Part shown: positions 42,604 to 52,346 of the stretch, piece after piece
How positions within the stretch are numbered: the stretch's first letter is position 1
Layout of the letters: every line of letters begins with the position of its first letter
Assembly: GCA_002317355.1 (NCBI GenBank)
Contig: DCJC01000054.1
Span: forward strand, 1 to 64,000
DNA: 64,000 nucleotides
Reading direction: 5' to 3'
DNA from: Prevotellaceae bacterium UBA1710
Lineage (GTDB): Bacteria > Bacteroidota > Bacteroidia > Bacteroidales > Bacteroidaceae
The notes under the pieces: model-generated
Told to the model about the DNA's origin: nothing
Seen by the model: only the letters and a program-made list of their open reading frames with translations
Database searches by the model: none
Program-made: the position numbers and the translations under genes

Positions 42604-42776
42604 CAGTATTGGTATCTCAACTACATGGTATTAATCAAGATTAACAGACGATACCAATCGGTTAATCCAATTATCCATTCCCACGCTTGAGATGAGTCTT
42701 TTCGAGGATTAAAGTTGATGGATGAAGGAATAGAGCTTGGTTGTATTGCCTACATAACCAGCAAAAACTATCAAAC

Positions 42777-42875
42777 CTTAATCCCTAATCTTTATTCCTT
42801 AATCCCTAATCTTTATTCCTTAATCCTTAATCTTTATTCTTTAATCCTTAATCTTTATTCTTTAATCCTTATTCC
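42777..42875. repeat. 21-bp tandem repeat, ~4.7 copies
   Basis: CTTAATCCCTAATCTTTATTC units start at 42777, 42798, 42819, 42840 and 42861 (partial), with single-base variants. The same TTAATCC words occur in other spacers (27.4, 46.1 and 47.6 kb). Confidence 0.8.
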
Positions 42876-42879
42876 AAAA

Positions 42880-44598
42880 TTAATATGCCTTCTCGTGAAC
42901 ACCAGCAACGGCACGACCTGAAGGGTCGTTCATGTTCTTCCATGCCTCATCCCATTCAAGCGCCTTAGCTGTAGAACAAGCAACGCTTGCCTCGTGTGGA
43001 ACTGCCTTTGCTGCACTCTCAGATGGGAAGTGCTCCTCGAAGATTGAACGATAGTAGTACTCCTCCTTGCAGAGAGGTGTGTTGATTGGGAAGCGCTCTG
43101 CAGCATGAGCCATCTGCTCATCTGTAACAGCCTGTGAGGTAATCTCCTTCAGTGTGTCGATCCAAGAATAGCCTACACCGTCAGAGAACTGCTCCTTCTG
43201 ACGCCATGCTACAGACTCAGGAAGCATATCAGCGAACGCTTCGCGTACAACCTTCTTCTCCATTACTGTACCTGGACAGAGCTTATATTCTGGGTTGAGT
43301 GACATTGCAACGTCGAGGAACTCCTTGTCAAGGAATGGCACACGACCTTCTACGCCCCATGCAGACAAAGACTTGTTGGCACGAAGACAATCGTAGAGGT
43401 GGAGCTTGCCAAGCTTACGTACGGTCTCCTCATGGAACTCCTTAGCATCAGGAGCCTTGTGGAAGTAGAGGTAACCACCGAATACCTCGTCAGCACCCTC
43501 ACCTGAGAGTACCATCTTGATACCCATTGACTTGATGACACGAGCGAGCAGATACATTGGAGTAGATGCACGAACTGTTGTCACATCATAAGTCTCTATA
43601 TAGTAGATCACGTCGCGGATAGCATCGAGACCTTCCTGAATAGTATAGTTAATTTCGTGGTGAACAGTACCGATATAGTCTGCTACGACCTTAGCCTTTG
43701 CAAGGTCAGGTGCACCCTTCAGACCAACGGCAAATGAGTGAAGACGTGGCCACCAAGCCTTCTCGTCACCCTCTGACTCGATACGGTGAGCTGAGAACTT
43801 CTTTGCGATGGCAGAAGTAACTGAAGAGTCAAGACCACCAGAGAGGAGCACACCATAAGGTACGTCACACATGAGCTGGCGCTTAACAGCAGCCTCGAGT
43901 GAGTCGTGAACAGCCTCTACGCTCTGCTTGTATGAAAGACTTGCGATCCCCTTGATCTCGCCAGAGCAGTCAGTTGGCATCTTCTCCATCCACTCACGTG
44001 TGTACCACTTCTTGAGCTCGCTTGTACCGCTCATGTAGTAGTGGCCAGGAAGGAATGGCTCGTACTCGTCGCAGAAACCTTCGAGAGCCTTGAGCTCAGA
44101 AGCGCAGTAAGTCTTGCCATCCTTGTCATGACCTATATACAAAGGAATAACACCAATTGGGTCACGGCCGATGAGGTATTTGTCGCTCTCCTCGTCATAG
44201 AGACAGAAAGCGAAGATACCATTGAGCTTCTCGAAAATCCAAGATGGGTCTTCTATGCCCATGCGCTTCCAGTCGCGATAGAGTGCAAGGATTACCTCAC
44301 AGTCAGAGCCTGTCTGGAACTCATAGCGGCCTTCGTACCATTTACGTATCTCACGGTGGTTGTAAATCTCACCGTTGACAGCAAGCACAATTTTCTTATC
44401 TGGAGAAAATAGTGGCTGCTGACCTGATTCCGGGTCAACGATACTAAGACGCTCATGTGCCAATATTGCGGAACCACCTACATAGATACCGCTCCAGTCA
44501 GGTCCGCGATGACGGATCTTCTGTGACATTTTCAACGCTTTCTTTCTAAGTTCAGGAGTCTGATCCTGAATGTCAAGGATACATGCTATTCCACACAT
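42880..44598 (-). CDS. asnB: asparagine synthase B (glutamine-hydrolysing)
   Basis: The 572-residue enzyme starts MCGIACILDIQD with Cys2 as the glutaminase nucleophile; RHRGPDWSGIYV, ERLSIVDPESGQQPLF and VNGEIYNHREIR complete that domain. The synthetase domain has the PP-loop VLLSGGLDSSVTSAIA and VLSGEGADEVFGGYLYFH. It makes asparagine from aspartate, glutamine and ATP in the cytosol. It follows amt on the same strand, forming a nitrogen-assimilation cluster. Confidence 0.95.
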   Translation of the reverse strand: MCGIACILDIQDQTPELRKKALKMSQKIRHRGPDWSGIYVGGSAILAHERLSIVDPESGQQPLFSPDKKIVLAVNGEIYNHREIRKWYEGRYEFQTGSDCEVILALYRDWKRMGIEDPSWIFEKLNGIFAFCLYDEESDKYLIGRDPIGVIPLYIGHDKDGKTYCASELKALEGFCDEYEPFLPGHYYMSGTSELKKWYTREWMEKMPTDCSGEIKGIASLSYKQSVEAVHDSLEAAVKRQLMCDVPYGVLLSGGLDSSVTSAIAKKFSAHRIESEGDEKAWWPRLHSFAVGLKGAPDLAKAKVVADYIGTVHHEINYTIQEGLDAIRDVIYYIETYDVTTVRASTPMYLLARVIKSMGIKMVLSGEGADEVFGGYLYFHKAPDAKEFHEETVRKLGKLHLYDCLRANKSLSAWGVEGRVPFLDKEFLDVAMSLNPEYKLCPGTVMEKKVVREAFADMLPESVAWRQKEQFSDGVGYSWIDTLKEITSQAVTDEQMAHAAERFPINTPLCKEEYYYRSIFEEHFPSESAAKAVPHEASVACSTAKALEWDEAWKNMNDPSGRAVAGVHEKAY

Positions 44599-44644
44599 AA
44601 TTCAACTAGTTTTTGTTGATTGTAAGTTTGCTGTTTTCTTTTTT

Positions 44645-44706
44645 ATAATTGATAACTGAGCCGTTGCCGACCCAATTATCAATTATCAATTGTCAATTAT
44701 CAATTT
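44645..44706. repeat. AATTATCAATT simple repeat in the amt-asnB spacer
   Basis: AATTGATAA, AATTATCAATTATC and AATTGTCAATTATC are repeated and self-complementary, a common simple-sequence filler; no regulatory role is evident. Confidence 0.5.
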
Positions 44707-44707
44707 T

Positions 44708-45976
44708 TTAGTTGTAGCAGGTCTCACCATGCTCGTAGATATCAAGACCTTCTTCTTCAATGATTCTGTCACAACGAAGACCGTGGGTGTATTTGATACC
44801 GAGGAAGATTGCCATACCACAGACGAATGCGAATGCTGCTACTGAAAGAGCGCCGATTGTCTGAACACCAACAGAGCACTCTGTACCGTTGATTGATGGG
44901 TCGCAGAAGATACCAGTCATGATAGTACCGAGGATACCACCTACACCGTGAACTGAAACGGCACCAACTGGATCGTCAATCTTGCAGACCTTATCAATGA
45001 ATGCTACTGAGAGACACATTACTAGACTTGTCACACCACCGATGATGGCACTTGAACCGATGCTTACGCAGTCGCAACCTGCTGTGATACCTACAAGACC
45101 TGCAAGAACACCGTTACATACCATTGAGAGAGATGGCTTGCCATCTACGATCCAAGTGTAAACGAGAGCTGCGATACCGCCAACTGCTGCTGCCATATTT
45201 GTTGTCACGAATACGTGTGACATGCTTACTGCGTTAGCATAACCTGTTGCTGCAACTGTAGAACATGGGTTGAAACCGAACCATCCTATCCAGAGACAGA
45301 ACACGCCGAGAGCACAGAGTGCGAGGTTGTGACCAGGAATAGCGCGTGACTTGCCGTCCTTGTCGTATTTACCGATACGTGGACCAAGAACGATTGCTCC
45401 GGCAAGAGCAAGAACGCCACCGCAAAGGTGAACCACCGTTGAACCGGCGAAATCGTGGAAGCCCATTTCAGAGAGCCATCCGCCTCCCCATGACCAGTGC
45501 CCCTCGATAGGATAGACAATGGCAGAGATCAGCATTGAGTATATGAAGTACATGGAGAACTTTGTACGCTCAGCCATAGCACCAGAAACGATTGTTGCTG
45601 CAGTAGCGCAGAACACTGTCTGGAAGATGAATGTACATTCTGCAGGTACGTTAGAGTCAGAACCGATGGCGAAGAAACCATCCCAACCGATGAATGAGTT
45701 TCCGCTGCCATACATAAGTGAGAAACCAAGAATCCAGAAGAGAACTGATCCGCACATGAAGTCGCAGAAGTTCTTCATCAGGATGTTGGCAGTGTTCTTT
45801 GAGCGTGTCATGCCTGCCTCAACGAGTGCAAAGCCTGGCTGCATCCAGAACACGAGCATCGCACCAAGCAATACCCAGAGAGTATCAAGACCGTTTACAT
45901 AGTCTTTAGCTTCCTCTGCAACAGCTGCAAGAGGCATTATTGTGGAAAGTGTTGTTGTTATCATATCGTGTCCCAT
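44708..45976 (-). CDS. amt: ammonium transporter Amt
   Basis: The 422-residue membrane protein has about 11 helices with Amt/MEP motifs: FWMQPGFALVEAGMTRSKNT, DFAGSTVVHLCGGVLALAGA, GWFGFNPCS, GLVGITAGCDCVSIGSSAII and SVHGVGGILGTIMTG with the pore histidines. The N-terminus (about 1-22) can act as a signal segment. It imports ammonium and is gated by the PII protein encoded 118 bases upstream. Confidence 0.95.
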   Translation of the reverse strand: MGHDMITTTLSTIMPLAAVAEEAKDYVNGLDTLWVLLGAMLVFWMQPGFALVEAGMTRSKNTANILMKNFCDFMCGSVLFWILGFSLMYGSGNSFIGWDGFFAIGSDSNVPAECTFIFQTVFCATAATIVSGAMAERTKFSMYFIYSMLISAIVYPIEGHWSWGGGWLSEMGFHDFAGSTVVHLCGGVLALAGAIVLGPRIGKYDKDGKSRAIPGHNLALCALGVFCLWIGWFGFNPCSTVAATGYANAVSMSHVFVTTNMAAAVGGIAALVYTWIVDGKPSLSMVCNGVLAGLVGITAGCDCVSIGSSAIIGGVTSLVMCLSVAFIDKVCKIDDPVGAVSVHGVGGILGTIMTGIFCDPSINGTECSVGVQTIGALSVAAFAFVCGMAIFLGIKYTHGLRCDRIIEEEGLDIYEHGETCYN

Positions 45977-46094
45977 CCATTTACTCTTGATGGGTTAAGA
46001 GCTTTAAGTTGATTGTGTGTTGTGTGTTGAGAGTCTGTGTCTGTGTTATCCGTACTTTACTCTCTAATCCTTAATCCCTAATCTCTAATCCAAA

Positions 46095-46442
46095 CTACTT
46101 CTTATCAGCAAGAACAGTGTCACCATGCTCGCCTGTTCTGATAGAGTAAACATCAATCACATCGCTGATGAAGATACGACCGTCACCAACCTTGCCTGTA
46201 TGTCCAACTGTAAGGAACACCTTGACGGTAGAGTCAACAAACTGCTCACGGCAGACAATTGAGATCTTCACGCGCTCAATTACATCTGTTGAGTATTGTA
46301 CACCTCTATATACACGTTCTTGACGGCTCTGGCCAATTCCATGTACATCGTGATACTCGAACCAGTCGATGTCTGAATTAAGGAGAGCCTCCTTAACATC
46401 CTCGAACTTTGTCTTACGGATGATTGCTTCAATCTTTTTCAT
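46095..46442 (-). CDS. glnK: PII nitrogen regulatory protein (GlnK/GlnB)
   Basis: The 115-residue protein starts MKKIEAIIRKTKFEDVKEAL. The T-loop GQSRQERVYRGVQYSTDV holds the conserved Tyr, and VGHTGKVGDGRIFISDV is the C-terminal PII signature. PII proteins bind ATP/ADP and 2-oxoglutarate and block Amt when nitrogen is plentiful. The gene heads the glnK-amt-asnB block and is divergent from dapF. Confidence 0.93.
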   Translation of the reverse strand: MKKIEAIIRKTKFEDVKEALLNSDIDWFEYHDVHGIGQSRQERVYRGVQYSTDVIERVKISIVCREQFVDSTVKVFLTVGHTGKVGDGRIFISDVIDVYSIRTGEHGDTVLADKK

Positions 46443-46495
46443 ACCTTAAACTATTAAATTGTGAGTATTTCTGTCACTTTGTAACTTTCTGGGTG

Positions 46496-46526
46496 CAAAA
46501 TTACTACATTTTGTCAGCAAAACAAA
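46496..46526 (-). promoter_or_regulatory. promoter TTTG-N19-TAATTTTG of glnK
   Basis: CAAAATTA (46496-46503) and CAAA (46523-46526) give an exact consensus on the minus strand, 53 bases upstream of the glnK start. Confidence 0.7.
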
Positions 46527-46702
46527 GAGAATGCTACCACTTTGAGTTTACAAAAATATGCAGAATTACTATTTGTATATACATTATTCCAAATCTATAA
46601 CAATTTGAAAGTATTTTACACAAAAACATTACAAATTGTAAGTTACATAAATTTTTCATGCAGTAATGTTAGAAATTCTATTGATTTTCCGACAAAAAGT
46701 AT

Positions 46703-46710
46703 TAATTTTG
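46703..46710 (+). promoter_or_regulatory. -7 promoter element of dapF
   Basis: TAATTTTG, 28 bases upstream of ATG 46739. It lies in the ~300-base divergent region whose middle (46527-46700) is AT-rich and holds no recognised gene. Confidence 0.6.
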
Positions 46711-46738
46711 CACCCAGAAACAAACAAAAAGCAATCGA

Positions 46739-47632
46739 ATGGAGAATTCAACTATACAATTTACCAAGATGCACGGTGCGGGTAACGATTATATTTATGT
46801 AAATACATTATTATATAATATACCAGATCCAGCCAAAGCATCAATCGAATGGAGCAAGCCTCATTTCGGAATTGGTAGTGATGGTTTAATTCTAATCGGA
46901 GAGGCAACAGAGCCTGATGCAGACTTCTCGATGCGAATCTTCAACAACGACGGATCAGAAGCAATGATGTGCGGCAACGGAACACGATGCGTAGCAAAGT
47001 TCCTTCACGACAAGGGATTGACCGATAAGAACCCTATCCGCCTTCAGACTCTCTCAGGCATCAAGATCCTCAACCTTCACCTCGATGCCAACAACAAGGT
47101 AGAGACCGTTACCGTTGACATGGGAGAACCAATCCTCAAGCAGCCAGCACAGTTTGGCGTTAATGGTGGAAAGGCAGTCAACTGGGAACTCACAGCAGAA
47201 GGACGTCAGTTTATCGGAACATTCGTTTCAATGGGAAATCCTCATTTCGTTATCTTCCTCGATGACACCTACGAACTCGATGCCGACCCTGCAAGCGACA
47301 AGAAACTCTTCCCACTCGATCACTTCGGACCAATCCTCGAGCATCACGACATATTCCCACAGCGATGCAACATAGAGTTCGCACAGGTCATGCCAGACGG
47401 CACCATCCGCATGCGAGTATGGGAAAGAGGAAGCGGGATAACACTTGCCTGTGGCACAGGAGCCTGCGCAACAGCAGTAGCAGCAAAGCTCACCGCCCGA
47501 CGCGGAAGCGAGAGCAACATCCAGATGGATGGCGGAACGCTCAACATCAAGTGGGATGAAGCTGATAACCACATCCTCATGACCGGCCCTGCAGCAATCT
47601 CATTCGAAGGAGAGATTGCACTGCCGGAATAA
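46739..47632 (+). CDS. dapF: diaminopimelate epimerase
   Basis: The 297-residue enzyme has FTKMHGAGNDYIYV, MMCGNGTRCVAKFLHDKG with the first catalytic Cys, FVSMGNPHFVIF, and CGTGACATAVAAKL with the second Cys. It converts LL- to meso-diaminopimelate for lysine and peptidoglycan. The dapL gene 131 bases downstream supplies its substrate. Confidence 0.95.
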   Translation: MENSTIQFTKMHGAGNDYIYVNTLLYNIPDPAKASIEWSKPHFGIGSDGLILIGEATEPDADFSMRIFNNDGSEAMMCGNGTRCVAKFLHDKGLTDKNPIRLQTLSGIKILNLHLDANNKVETVTVDMGEPILKQPAQFGVNGGKAVNWELTAEGRQFIGTFVSMGNPHFVIFLDDTYELDADPASDKKLFPLDHFGPILEHHDIFPQRCNIEFAQVMPDGTIRMRVWERGSGITLACGTGACATAVAAKLTARRGSESNIQMDGGTLNIKWDEADNHILMTGPAAISFEGEIALPE

Positions 47633-47715
47633 AGATTAAGGATTAAGGATTAGGGATTAGAGAAATCTCGAAAATTCGAAAAAATAAAAAAGCAAACTTA
47701 CAATCAGCGAAGCCA

Positions 47716-47738
47716 GAAAAACCGATTTCGGTTTTTTC
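47716..47738 (+). terminator. hairpin terminator between dapF and dapL
   Basis: GAAAAACCG pairs with CGGTTTTTTC around ATTT, 26 bases before the dapL ATG; a possible attenuator rather than full stop. Confidence 0.6.
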
Positions 47739-47763
47739 AAAACTTCAAAAAGAAACTTTACAC

Positions 47764-48996
47764 ATGGCATTAATAAACGAACACTATCTCAAGCTCTCGA
47801 ACAACTATCTGTTCGCAGACATTGCCAAGAAGGTAAATGCCTATAAGGCTACCCATCCAAAGGCAAGAGTTATCAGCCTGGGTATTGGCGATGTAACAAG
47901 ACCTCTCGTTCCTGCAGTCATAGAGGCTATGCACAAGGCAGTTGACGAGATGGCAACAAAGGCTACATTCAGAGGCTACGGACCAGAGCGAGGATACGAT
48001 TTCCTCCGCGAGGCCATCATCAAGAACGACTTCCTCCCACGTGGCATCCATCTCGATCCAAGTGAGATCTTCGTCAACGACGGCGCAAAGAGCGATACCG
48101 GTAACATCGGAGACATAGTTCGTTGGGACAACTCAATCGGAATGACCGACCCTATCTACCCTGTGTATATCGACTCTAACGTGATGTGTGGTCGAGCAGG
48201 TGTCTTCGAGAACGGTTCATGGAGCAATGTCAACTACATGCCATGTACATCCGAAAACGGATTCGTGCCACAGATACCAGATCATCGTGTAGATATGATC
48301 TACCTCTGTTATCCCAACAACCCAACAGGCACAGTGCTCCACAAGGAAGAGCTTCGCAAGTGGGTCAACTACGCTCTTCGCAACGACACACTCATCCTCT
48401 TCGATGCAGCCTACGAGGCATACATTCAGGACGAAGATATCCCACACTCAATCTATGAGATCAAGGGAGCACGCAAGGTAGCCATCGAGTTCCGTTCTTA
48501 CTCTAAGACAGCAGGTTTCACCGGCGTACGCTGCGGATACACAGTCATTCCTAAGGAACTCTCAGCAACAACACTCGACGGAACCCGCATAGAGCTCAAT
48601 CACCTCTGGGATCGCCGCCAGTCAACAAAGTTCAATGGCACAAGCTACATCTCTCAGCGAGCAGCAGAGGCAATCTACTCACCTGAGGGCAAGCAGCAGA
48701 TAAAGGAAGTCATTGACTACTATATGACAAACGCTGCCATAATGCACCGCGCTCTCACTAACATGGGACTTGAGGTGTTTGGCGGAAAGAATGCTCCATA
48801 CCTCTGGGTAAAGACTCCTAACGGAATAGAGTCATGGAAGTTCTTTGAGCAACTTCTCTACGGAGCAAGCATAGTCTGCACACCAGGTGTTGGTTTCGGA
48901 CCTTCAGGAGAGGGATATATCCGACTCACAGCCTTCGGTGAACGCGAAGATTGCGAAGAGGCAATGCGTCGCATGGCAGAATGGATGGCAAAATAA
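47764..48996 (+). CDS. dapL: LL-diaminopimelate aminotransferase
   Basis: The 410-residue PLP enzyme (class I/II aminotransferase) shows SLGIGDVTRPLVPAVIEAMH, FRGYGPERGYDFLREAI, FVNDGAKSDTGNIGDI, YLCYPNNPTGTVLHKEEL, LFDAAYEAYI and the PLP-lysine region RSYSKTAGFTGVRCGYTVIP. These are diagnostic of DapL, which makes LL-diaminopimelate directly from tetrahydrodipicolinate. With dapF it completes the short lysine/DAP route. Confidence 0.95.
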   Translation: MALINEHYLKLSNNYLFADIAKKVNAYKATHPKARVISLGIGDVTRPLVPAVIEAMHKAVDEMATKATFRGYGPERGYDFLREAIIKNDFLPRGIHLDPSEIFVNDGAKSDTGNIGDIVRWDNSIGMTDPIYPVYIDSNVMCGRAGVFENGSWSNVNYMPCTSENGFVPQIPDHRVDMIYLCYPNNPTGTVLHKEELRKWVNYALRNDTLILFDAAYEAYIQDEDIPHSIYEIKGARKVAIEFRSYSKTAGFTGVRCGYTVIPKELSATTLDGTRIELNHLWDRRQSTKFNGTSYISQRAAEAIYSPEGKQQIKEVIDYYMTNAAIMHRALTNMGLEVFGGKNAPYLWVKTPNGIESWKFFEQLLYGASIVCTPGVGFGPSGEGYIRLTAFGEREDCEEAMRRMAEWMAK

Positions 48997-49040
48997 TCTT
49001 GACATACAGATCAACAACATAACACACAAATATACACTGT

Positions 49041-49070
49041 GTTCCCGCTGGTTCTTCCAGCGGGGACTTT
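49041..49070 (+). terminator. hairpin between dapL and the porin-like gene
   Basis: GTTCCCGCTGG (49041-49051) pairs with CCAGCGGGGAC (49057-49067) with one G-T pair, followed by TTT, 20 bases before the next ATG. Terminator or leader attenuator. Confidence 0.6.
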
Positions 49071-49089
49071 CAAAGAAAGGAAAAAGATT

Positions 49090-49803
49090 ATGAGAACATT
49101 CAAGGTAATGGCTCTTACACTCGCCGGAGTGTTGAGCGCAAGCGTAGCAAACGCACAGGATGAAGTTGAAGCAACCGTATCAGCAGATGTAGTAAGCAAT
49201 TATATCTGGCGCGGTCAGAAACTCGGAGAAGGAAGCATACAGCCAACACTTGGCATCAGCTATAAAGGTCTCAGCCTCAGTGCATGGGGTAGCTATGGAA
49301 TAACAAATCCTGATGACACCAAGGAATTTGATCTCACACTCGCTTACAGTACAGGCGGCTTCAATGTAGGTATCACAGATTATTTCTTCACAAGTCAATA
49401 CGACGGCATTAAGTACTTCCAGTACGGCGCACACAGCACAGCACACGTATTCGAAGCAAATATCGGTTATGACTTCGGTCCACTCTCAGTTCAGTGGTTC
49501 ACAAACTTCAGCGGAGCTGACGGCGTAAACGAAGATGGCGAGCGTGCATACTCATCATACGTTGAGGTTGCAGCACCATTCAAGCTTGGTGGTCTCGACT
49601 GGAGTGCATCAATCGGCGCAGTACCATTCGCAACAACATTCTATGCAGACGCAAGCGGATTCGCCGTAACAAATCTCACCGTTAAGGCAACTAAGGAAAT
49701 CAAGATCACAGATTCCTTCAGCATACCAGTATTCGGTCAGATCACAGCCAATCCAAGTACAGAGAAAGCATACTTCGCACTTGGATTCACACTCCAGCCT
49801 TAA
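49090..49803 (+). CDS. TorF-type putative outer-membrane protein
   Basis: The 237-residue protein starts at ATG 49090 (signal peptide ending SVANAQ). VSADVVSNYIWRGQKLGEGS followed by QPTLGISYKGLSLSAWGSYG and the C-terminal AYFALGFTL fit small porin-like barrels of the TorF family. In Bacteroidetes such genes often lie near amt/glnK/glutamine synthetase genes, suggesting a nitrogen-linked role; that link is inferred from context. Confidence 0.75.
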   Translation: MRTFKVMALTLAGVLSASVANAQDEVEATVSADVVSNYIWRGQKLGEGSIQPTLGISYKGLSLSAWGSYGITNPDDTKEFDLTLAYSTGGFNVGITDYFFTSQYDGIKYFQYGAHSTAHVFEANIGYDFGPLSVQWFTNFSGADGVNEDGERAYSSYVEVAAPFKLGGLDWSASIGAVPFATTFYADASGFAVTNLTVKATKEIKITDSFSIPVFGQITANPSTEKAYFALGFTLQP

Positions 49804-49850
49804 CTTAAGTTAAGGAGTTCTCAGGAGCAATTCAAAAAAACAGCCAAGTT

Positions 49851-49882
49851 TTTGGCATACTCATAAAAAAACACTAATTTTG
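49851..49882 (+). promoter_or_regulatory. promoter TTTG-N20-TAATTTTG of glnN
   Basis: TTTG (49851-49854) and TAATTTTG (49875-49882) with a 20-base spacer. The leader of about 150 bases contains a TCTCCCC/GGGAGA hairpin near 49992-50008. Confidence 0.7.
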
Positions 49883-50038
49883 CAACCGCAAACTTAGACC
49901 ACAGTTATTTATGAAGATGGGCAACGAAAGTTCCCGTCAAGAATTTCAAGAAAAGGATTAACAAATTTATAACTTTGCCCCTCAAAGTTTCTCCCCTTTT
50001 GGGAGAGATGGCAAGAGGCTCAATAAAAGATTAAGACA

Positions 50039-52225
50039 ATGGCAAATTTAAGATTTCAGGTAGTAGCTGAGGCTTTCAAGAAGCAGCCAATCGACATCCC
50101 TGCACCAGCAGAGCGTCCATCAGAGTTCTTCGGCAAGTACGTATTCAACAAGCAGAAGATGTTCAAGTACCTTCCAAAGAAGGTTTACGACAAGATGCTT
50201 GACGTTATCGACAACGGTGCACCACTCGACCGTGCAACAGCTGATAAGGTTGCTGAAGGCATGAAGAAGTGGGCTATGGAGCTCGGAGTAACACACTGTA
50301 CACACTGGTTCCAGCCTCTTACTGACACCACTGCTGAGAAGCACGACGCATTCGTTGAGCACGACTGGAAGGGTGGTATGATCGAGGAGTTCGAGGGTAA
50401 GTCACTCGTACAGCAGGAGCCAGACGCTTCATCATTCCCATCAGGTGGTATCCGCTCTACATTCGAGGCACGTGGTTACTCTGCCTGGGATCCAACATCA
50501 CCAGTATTCGTTATCGGCGACACACTGATGATCCCTACTGTCTTCATCTCATACACAGGTGAGGCACTCGACTACAAGACACCTCTCCTCAAGGCTCTCC
50601 GCGCTGTTGACCACGCTGCAACAGACGTAGTTAAGTACTTCAACCCAGAAGTTAAGAAGGTTATCTCTAACCTCGGTTGGGAGCAGGAGTACTTCCTCGT
50701 TGACGAAGGTCTCTACTCTGCACGTCCAGACCTCCTCCTTACAGGCCGTACCCTCATGGGCCACTCTTCTGCTAAGGACCAGCAGATGGACGACCACTAC
50801 TTCGGATCAATCCCAGAGCGTGTAAGTGCATTCATGCGCGACCTCGAGATTCAGGCTCTTGAGCTCGGTATCCCTTGTAAGACACGCCACAATGAGGTAG
50901 CACCTAACCAGTTCGAGCTTGCTCCAATCTTCGAGGAGACAAACCTCGCTGTTGACCACAACATGCTCATCATGTCACTCATGAAGAAGGTGGCTCGTCA
51001 CCACGGATTCCGTTGTCTCCTCCACGAGAAGCCATTCGATGGCGTAAACGGTTCAGGTAAGCACAACAACTGGTCACTCGCTACTGATACAGGCATCCTC
51101 CTCCACGCTCCTGGTAAGGACGAGGTAAGCAACCTCCGCTTCGTTACATTCATCGTAGAGACTCTCATGGGTGTATATAAGCACAACGGTCTGCTCAAGG
51201 CTTCTATCATGTCAGCTACAAACGCTCACCGTCTCGGTGCTAACGAGGCACCTCCTGCAATCGTATCTTCATTCCTCGGTAAGCAGCTCACAGAGATTCT
51301 CGATCACCTCGAGAACACCAAGGACGATACAATCGCTATCGCAGGCAAGGCAGGTCTCAAGCTCGACATCCCATCAATCCCTGAGCTTCTCATCGATAAC
51401 ACAGACCGTAACCGTACATCTCCATTCGCATTCACAGGTAACCGCTTCGAGTTCCGTGCAGTAGGTTCTGAGGCTAACTGTGCATCTGCAATGATCGCCC
51501 TCAACGCAGCAGTTGCTGACGCTCTCGTTGACTTCAAGAAGCGCGTTGACGCACTCGTAGCAGGCGGTAAGGAGCTTCACTCTGCTATCATCTCTGTACT
51601 CCGCGACGATATCAAGACATGTAAGGCTATCCGCTTCGACGGCAACGGTTACTCTGACGAGTGGGTTGTAGAGGCAACAAAGCGCGGTCTCGATGTAGAG
51701 AAGTCTGCACCAGTTATCTTCGACCGTTACCTCGACAAGGCTTCTATCGACATGTTCGAGTCACTCAACATCATGACAGCCAAAGAGCTTGAGGCTCGTA
51801 ACGAGATCAAGTGGGAGACATACACAAAGAAGATTCAGATTGAGGCACGTATCTTCGGTGACCTCTCTATCAACCACATCATCCCACAGGTTGTAGAGTA
51901 TCAGACAAAGCTCGCTCAGAACGTAGCAGCCCTCAAGTCAATCCTCAGCGACGACGAGTTCAAGGTAGTTGCAGCAAGCAACCTCGCTCTCATCTCAGAG
52001 ATCTCACAGCGCGTAAAGGCTATCGAGGAAGGTTGTGAGGCACTCACAGACTCACGTCGTGTTGCTAACAAGATTGAGTCAGAGCGTGAGAAGGCTATCG
52101 CTTACCACGATACCGTTGAGCCACTTATGGATCAGATCCGTTACCACATCGACAAGCTCGAGGCTAAGGTTGATGACGAGGTATGGACACTTCCTAAGTA
52201 CCGCGAGATGCTCTTCATCCGCTAA
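50039..52225 (+). CDS. glnN: glutamine synthetase type III
   Basis: At 728 residues this is the large GSIII class typical of Bacteroidetes. Landmarks include YVFNKQKMFKYLPKKVYDKM, THWFQPLTDTTAEKHDAF, SSFPSGGIRSTFEARGYSAW, GWEQEYFLVDE, TRHNEVAPNQFELAPIFEET and KPFDGVNGSGKHNNWSLAT at the catalytic site, and a C-terminal helical extension. It makes glutamine from glutamate, ammonia and ATP. It is monocistronic, with consensus promoter and terminator, in the same district as glnK, amt and asnB. Confidence 0.96.
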   Translation: MANLRFQVVAEAFKKQPIDIPAPAERPSEFFGKYVFNKQKMFKYLPKKVYDKMLDVIDNGAPLDRATADKVAEGMKKWAMELGVTHCTHWFQPLTDTTAEKHDAFVEHDWKGGMIEEFEGKSLVQQEPDASSFPSGGIRSTFEARGYSAWDPTSPVFVIGDTLMIPTVFISYTGEALDYKTPLLKALRAVDHAATDVVKYFNPEVKKVISNLGWEQEYFLVDEGLYSARPDLLLTGRTLMGHSSAKDQQMDDHYFGSIPERVSAFMRDLEIQALELGIPCKTRHNEVAPNQFELAPIFEETNLAVDHNMLIMSLMKKVARHHGFRCLLHEKPFDGVNGSGKHNNWSLATDTGILLHAPGKDEVSNLRFVTFIVETLMGVYKHNGLLKASIMSATNAHRLGANEAPPAIVSSFLGKQLTEILDHLENTKDDTIAIAGKAGLKLDIPSIPELLIDNTDRNRTSPFAFTGNRFEFRAVGSEANCASAMIALNAAVADALVDFKKRVDALVAGGKELHSAIISVLRDDIKTCKAIRFDGNGYSDEWVVEATKRGLDVEKSAPVIFDRYLDKASIDMFESLNIMTAKELEARNEIKWETYTKKIQIEARIFGDLSINHIIPQVVEYQTKLAQNVAALKSILSDDEFKVVAASNLALISEISQRVKAIEEGCEALTDSRRVANKIESEREKAIAYHDTVEPLMDQIRYHIDKLEAKVDDEVWTLPKYREMLFIR

Positions 52226-52312
52226 TCGAATGAAATTGCGGGAGGCCAATCCCCTCCTCACACATATACAAAATAAACAATCTATTTCTTTTATTGGTTG
52301 TTTAAGTTTGCT

Positions 52313-52346
52313 GAGCCTTGCCTGCGTGAGTAGGTGAGGCTCTTTT
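52313..52346 (+). terminator. terminator of glnN
   Basis: GAGCCT (52313-52318) pairs with AGGCTC (52337-52342) followed by TTTT. The remaining gap 52347-52849 is AT-rich. It includes GGGCGG at 52416 and 52427 (11 bp apart, near an imperfect inverse) but no gene. Confidence 0.65.

Noticed and set aside
46542..46802. Open frame upstream of dapF
   Set aside because: It overlaps the dapF promoter and start in another frame and shows no protein features.
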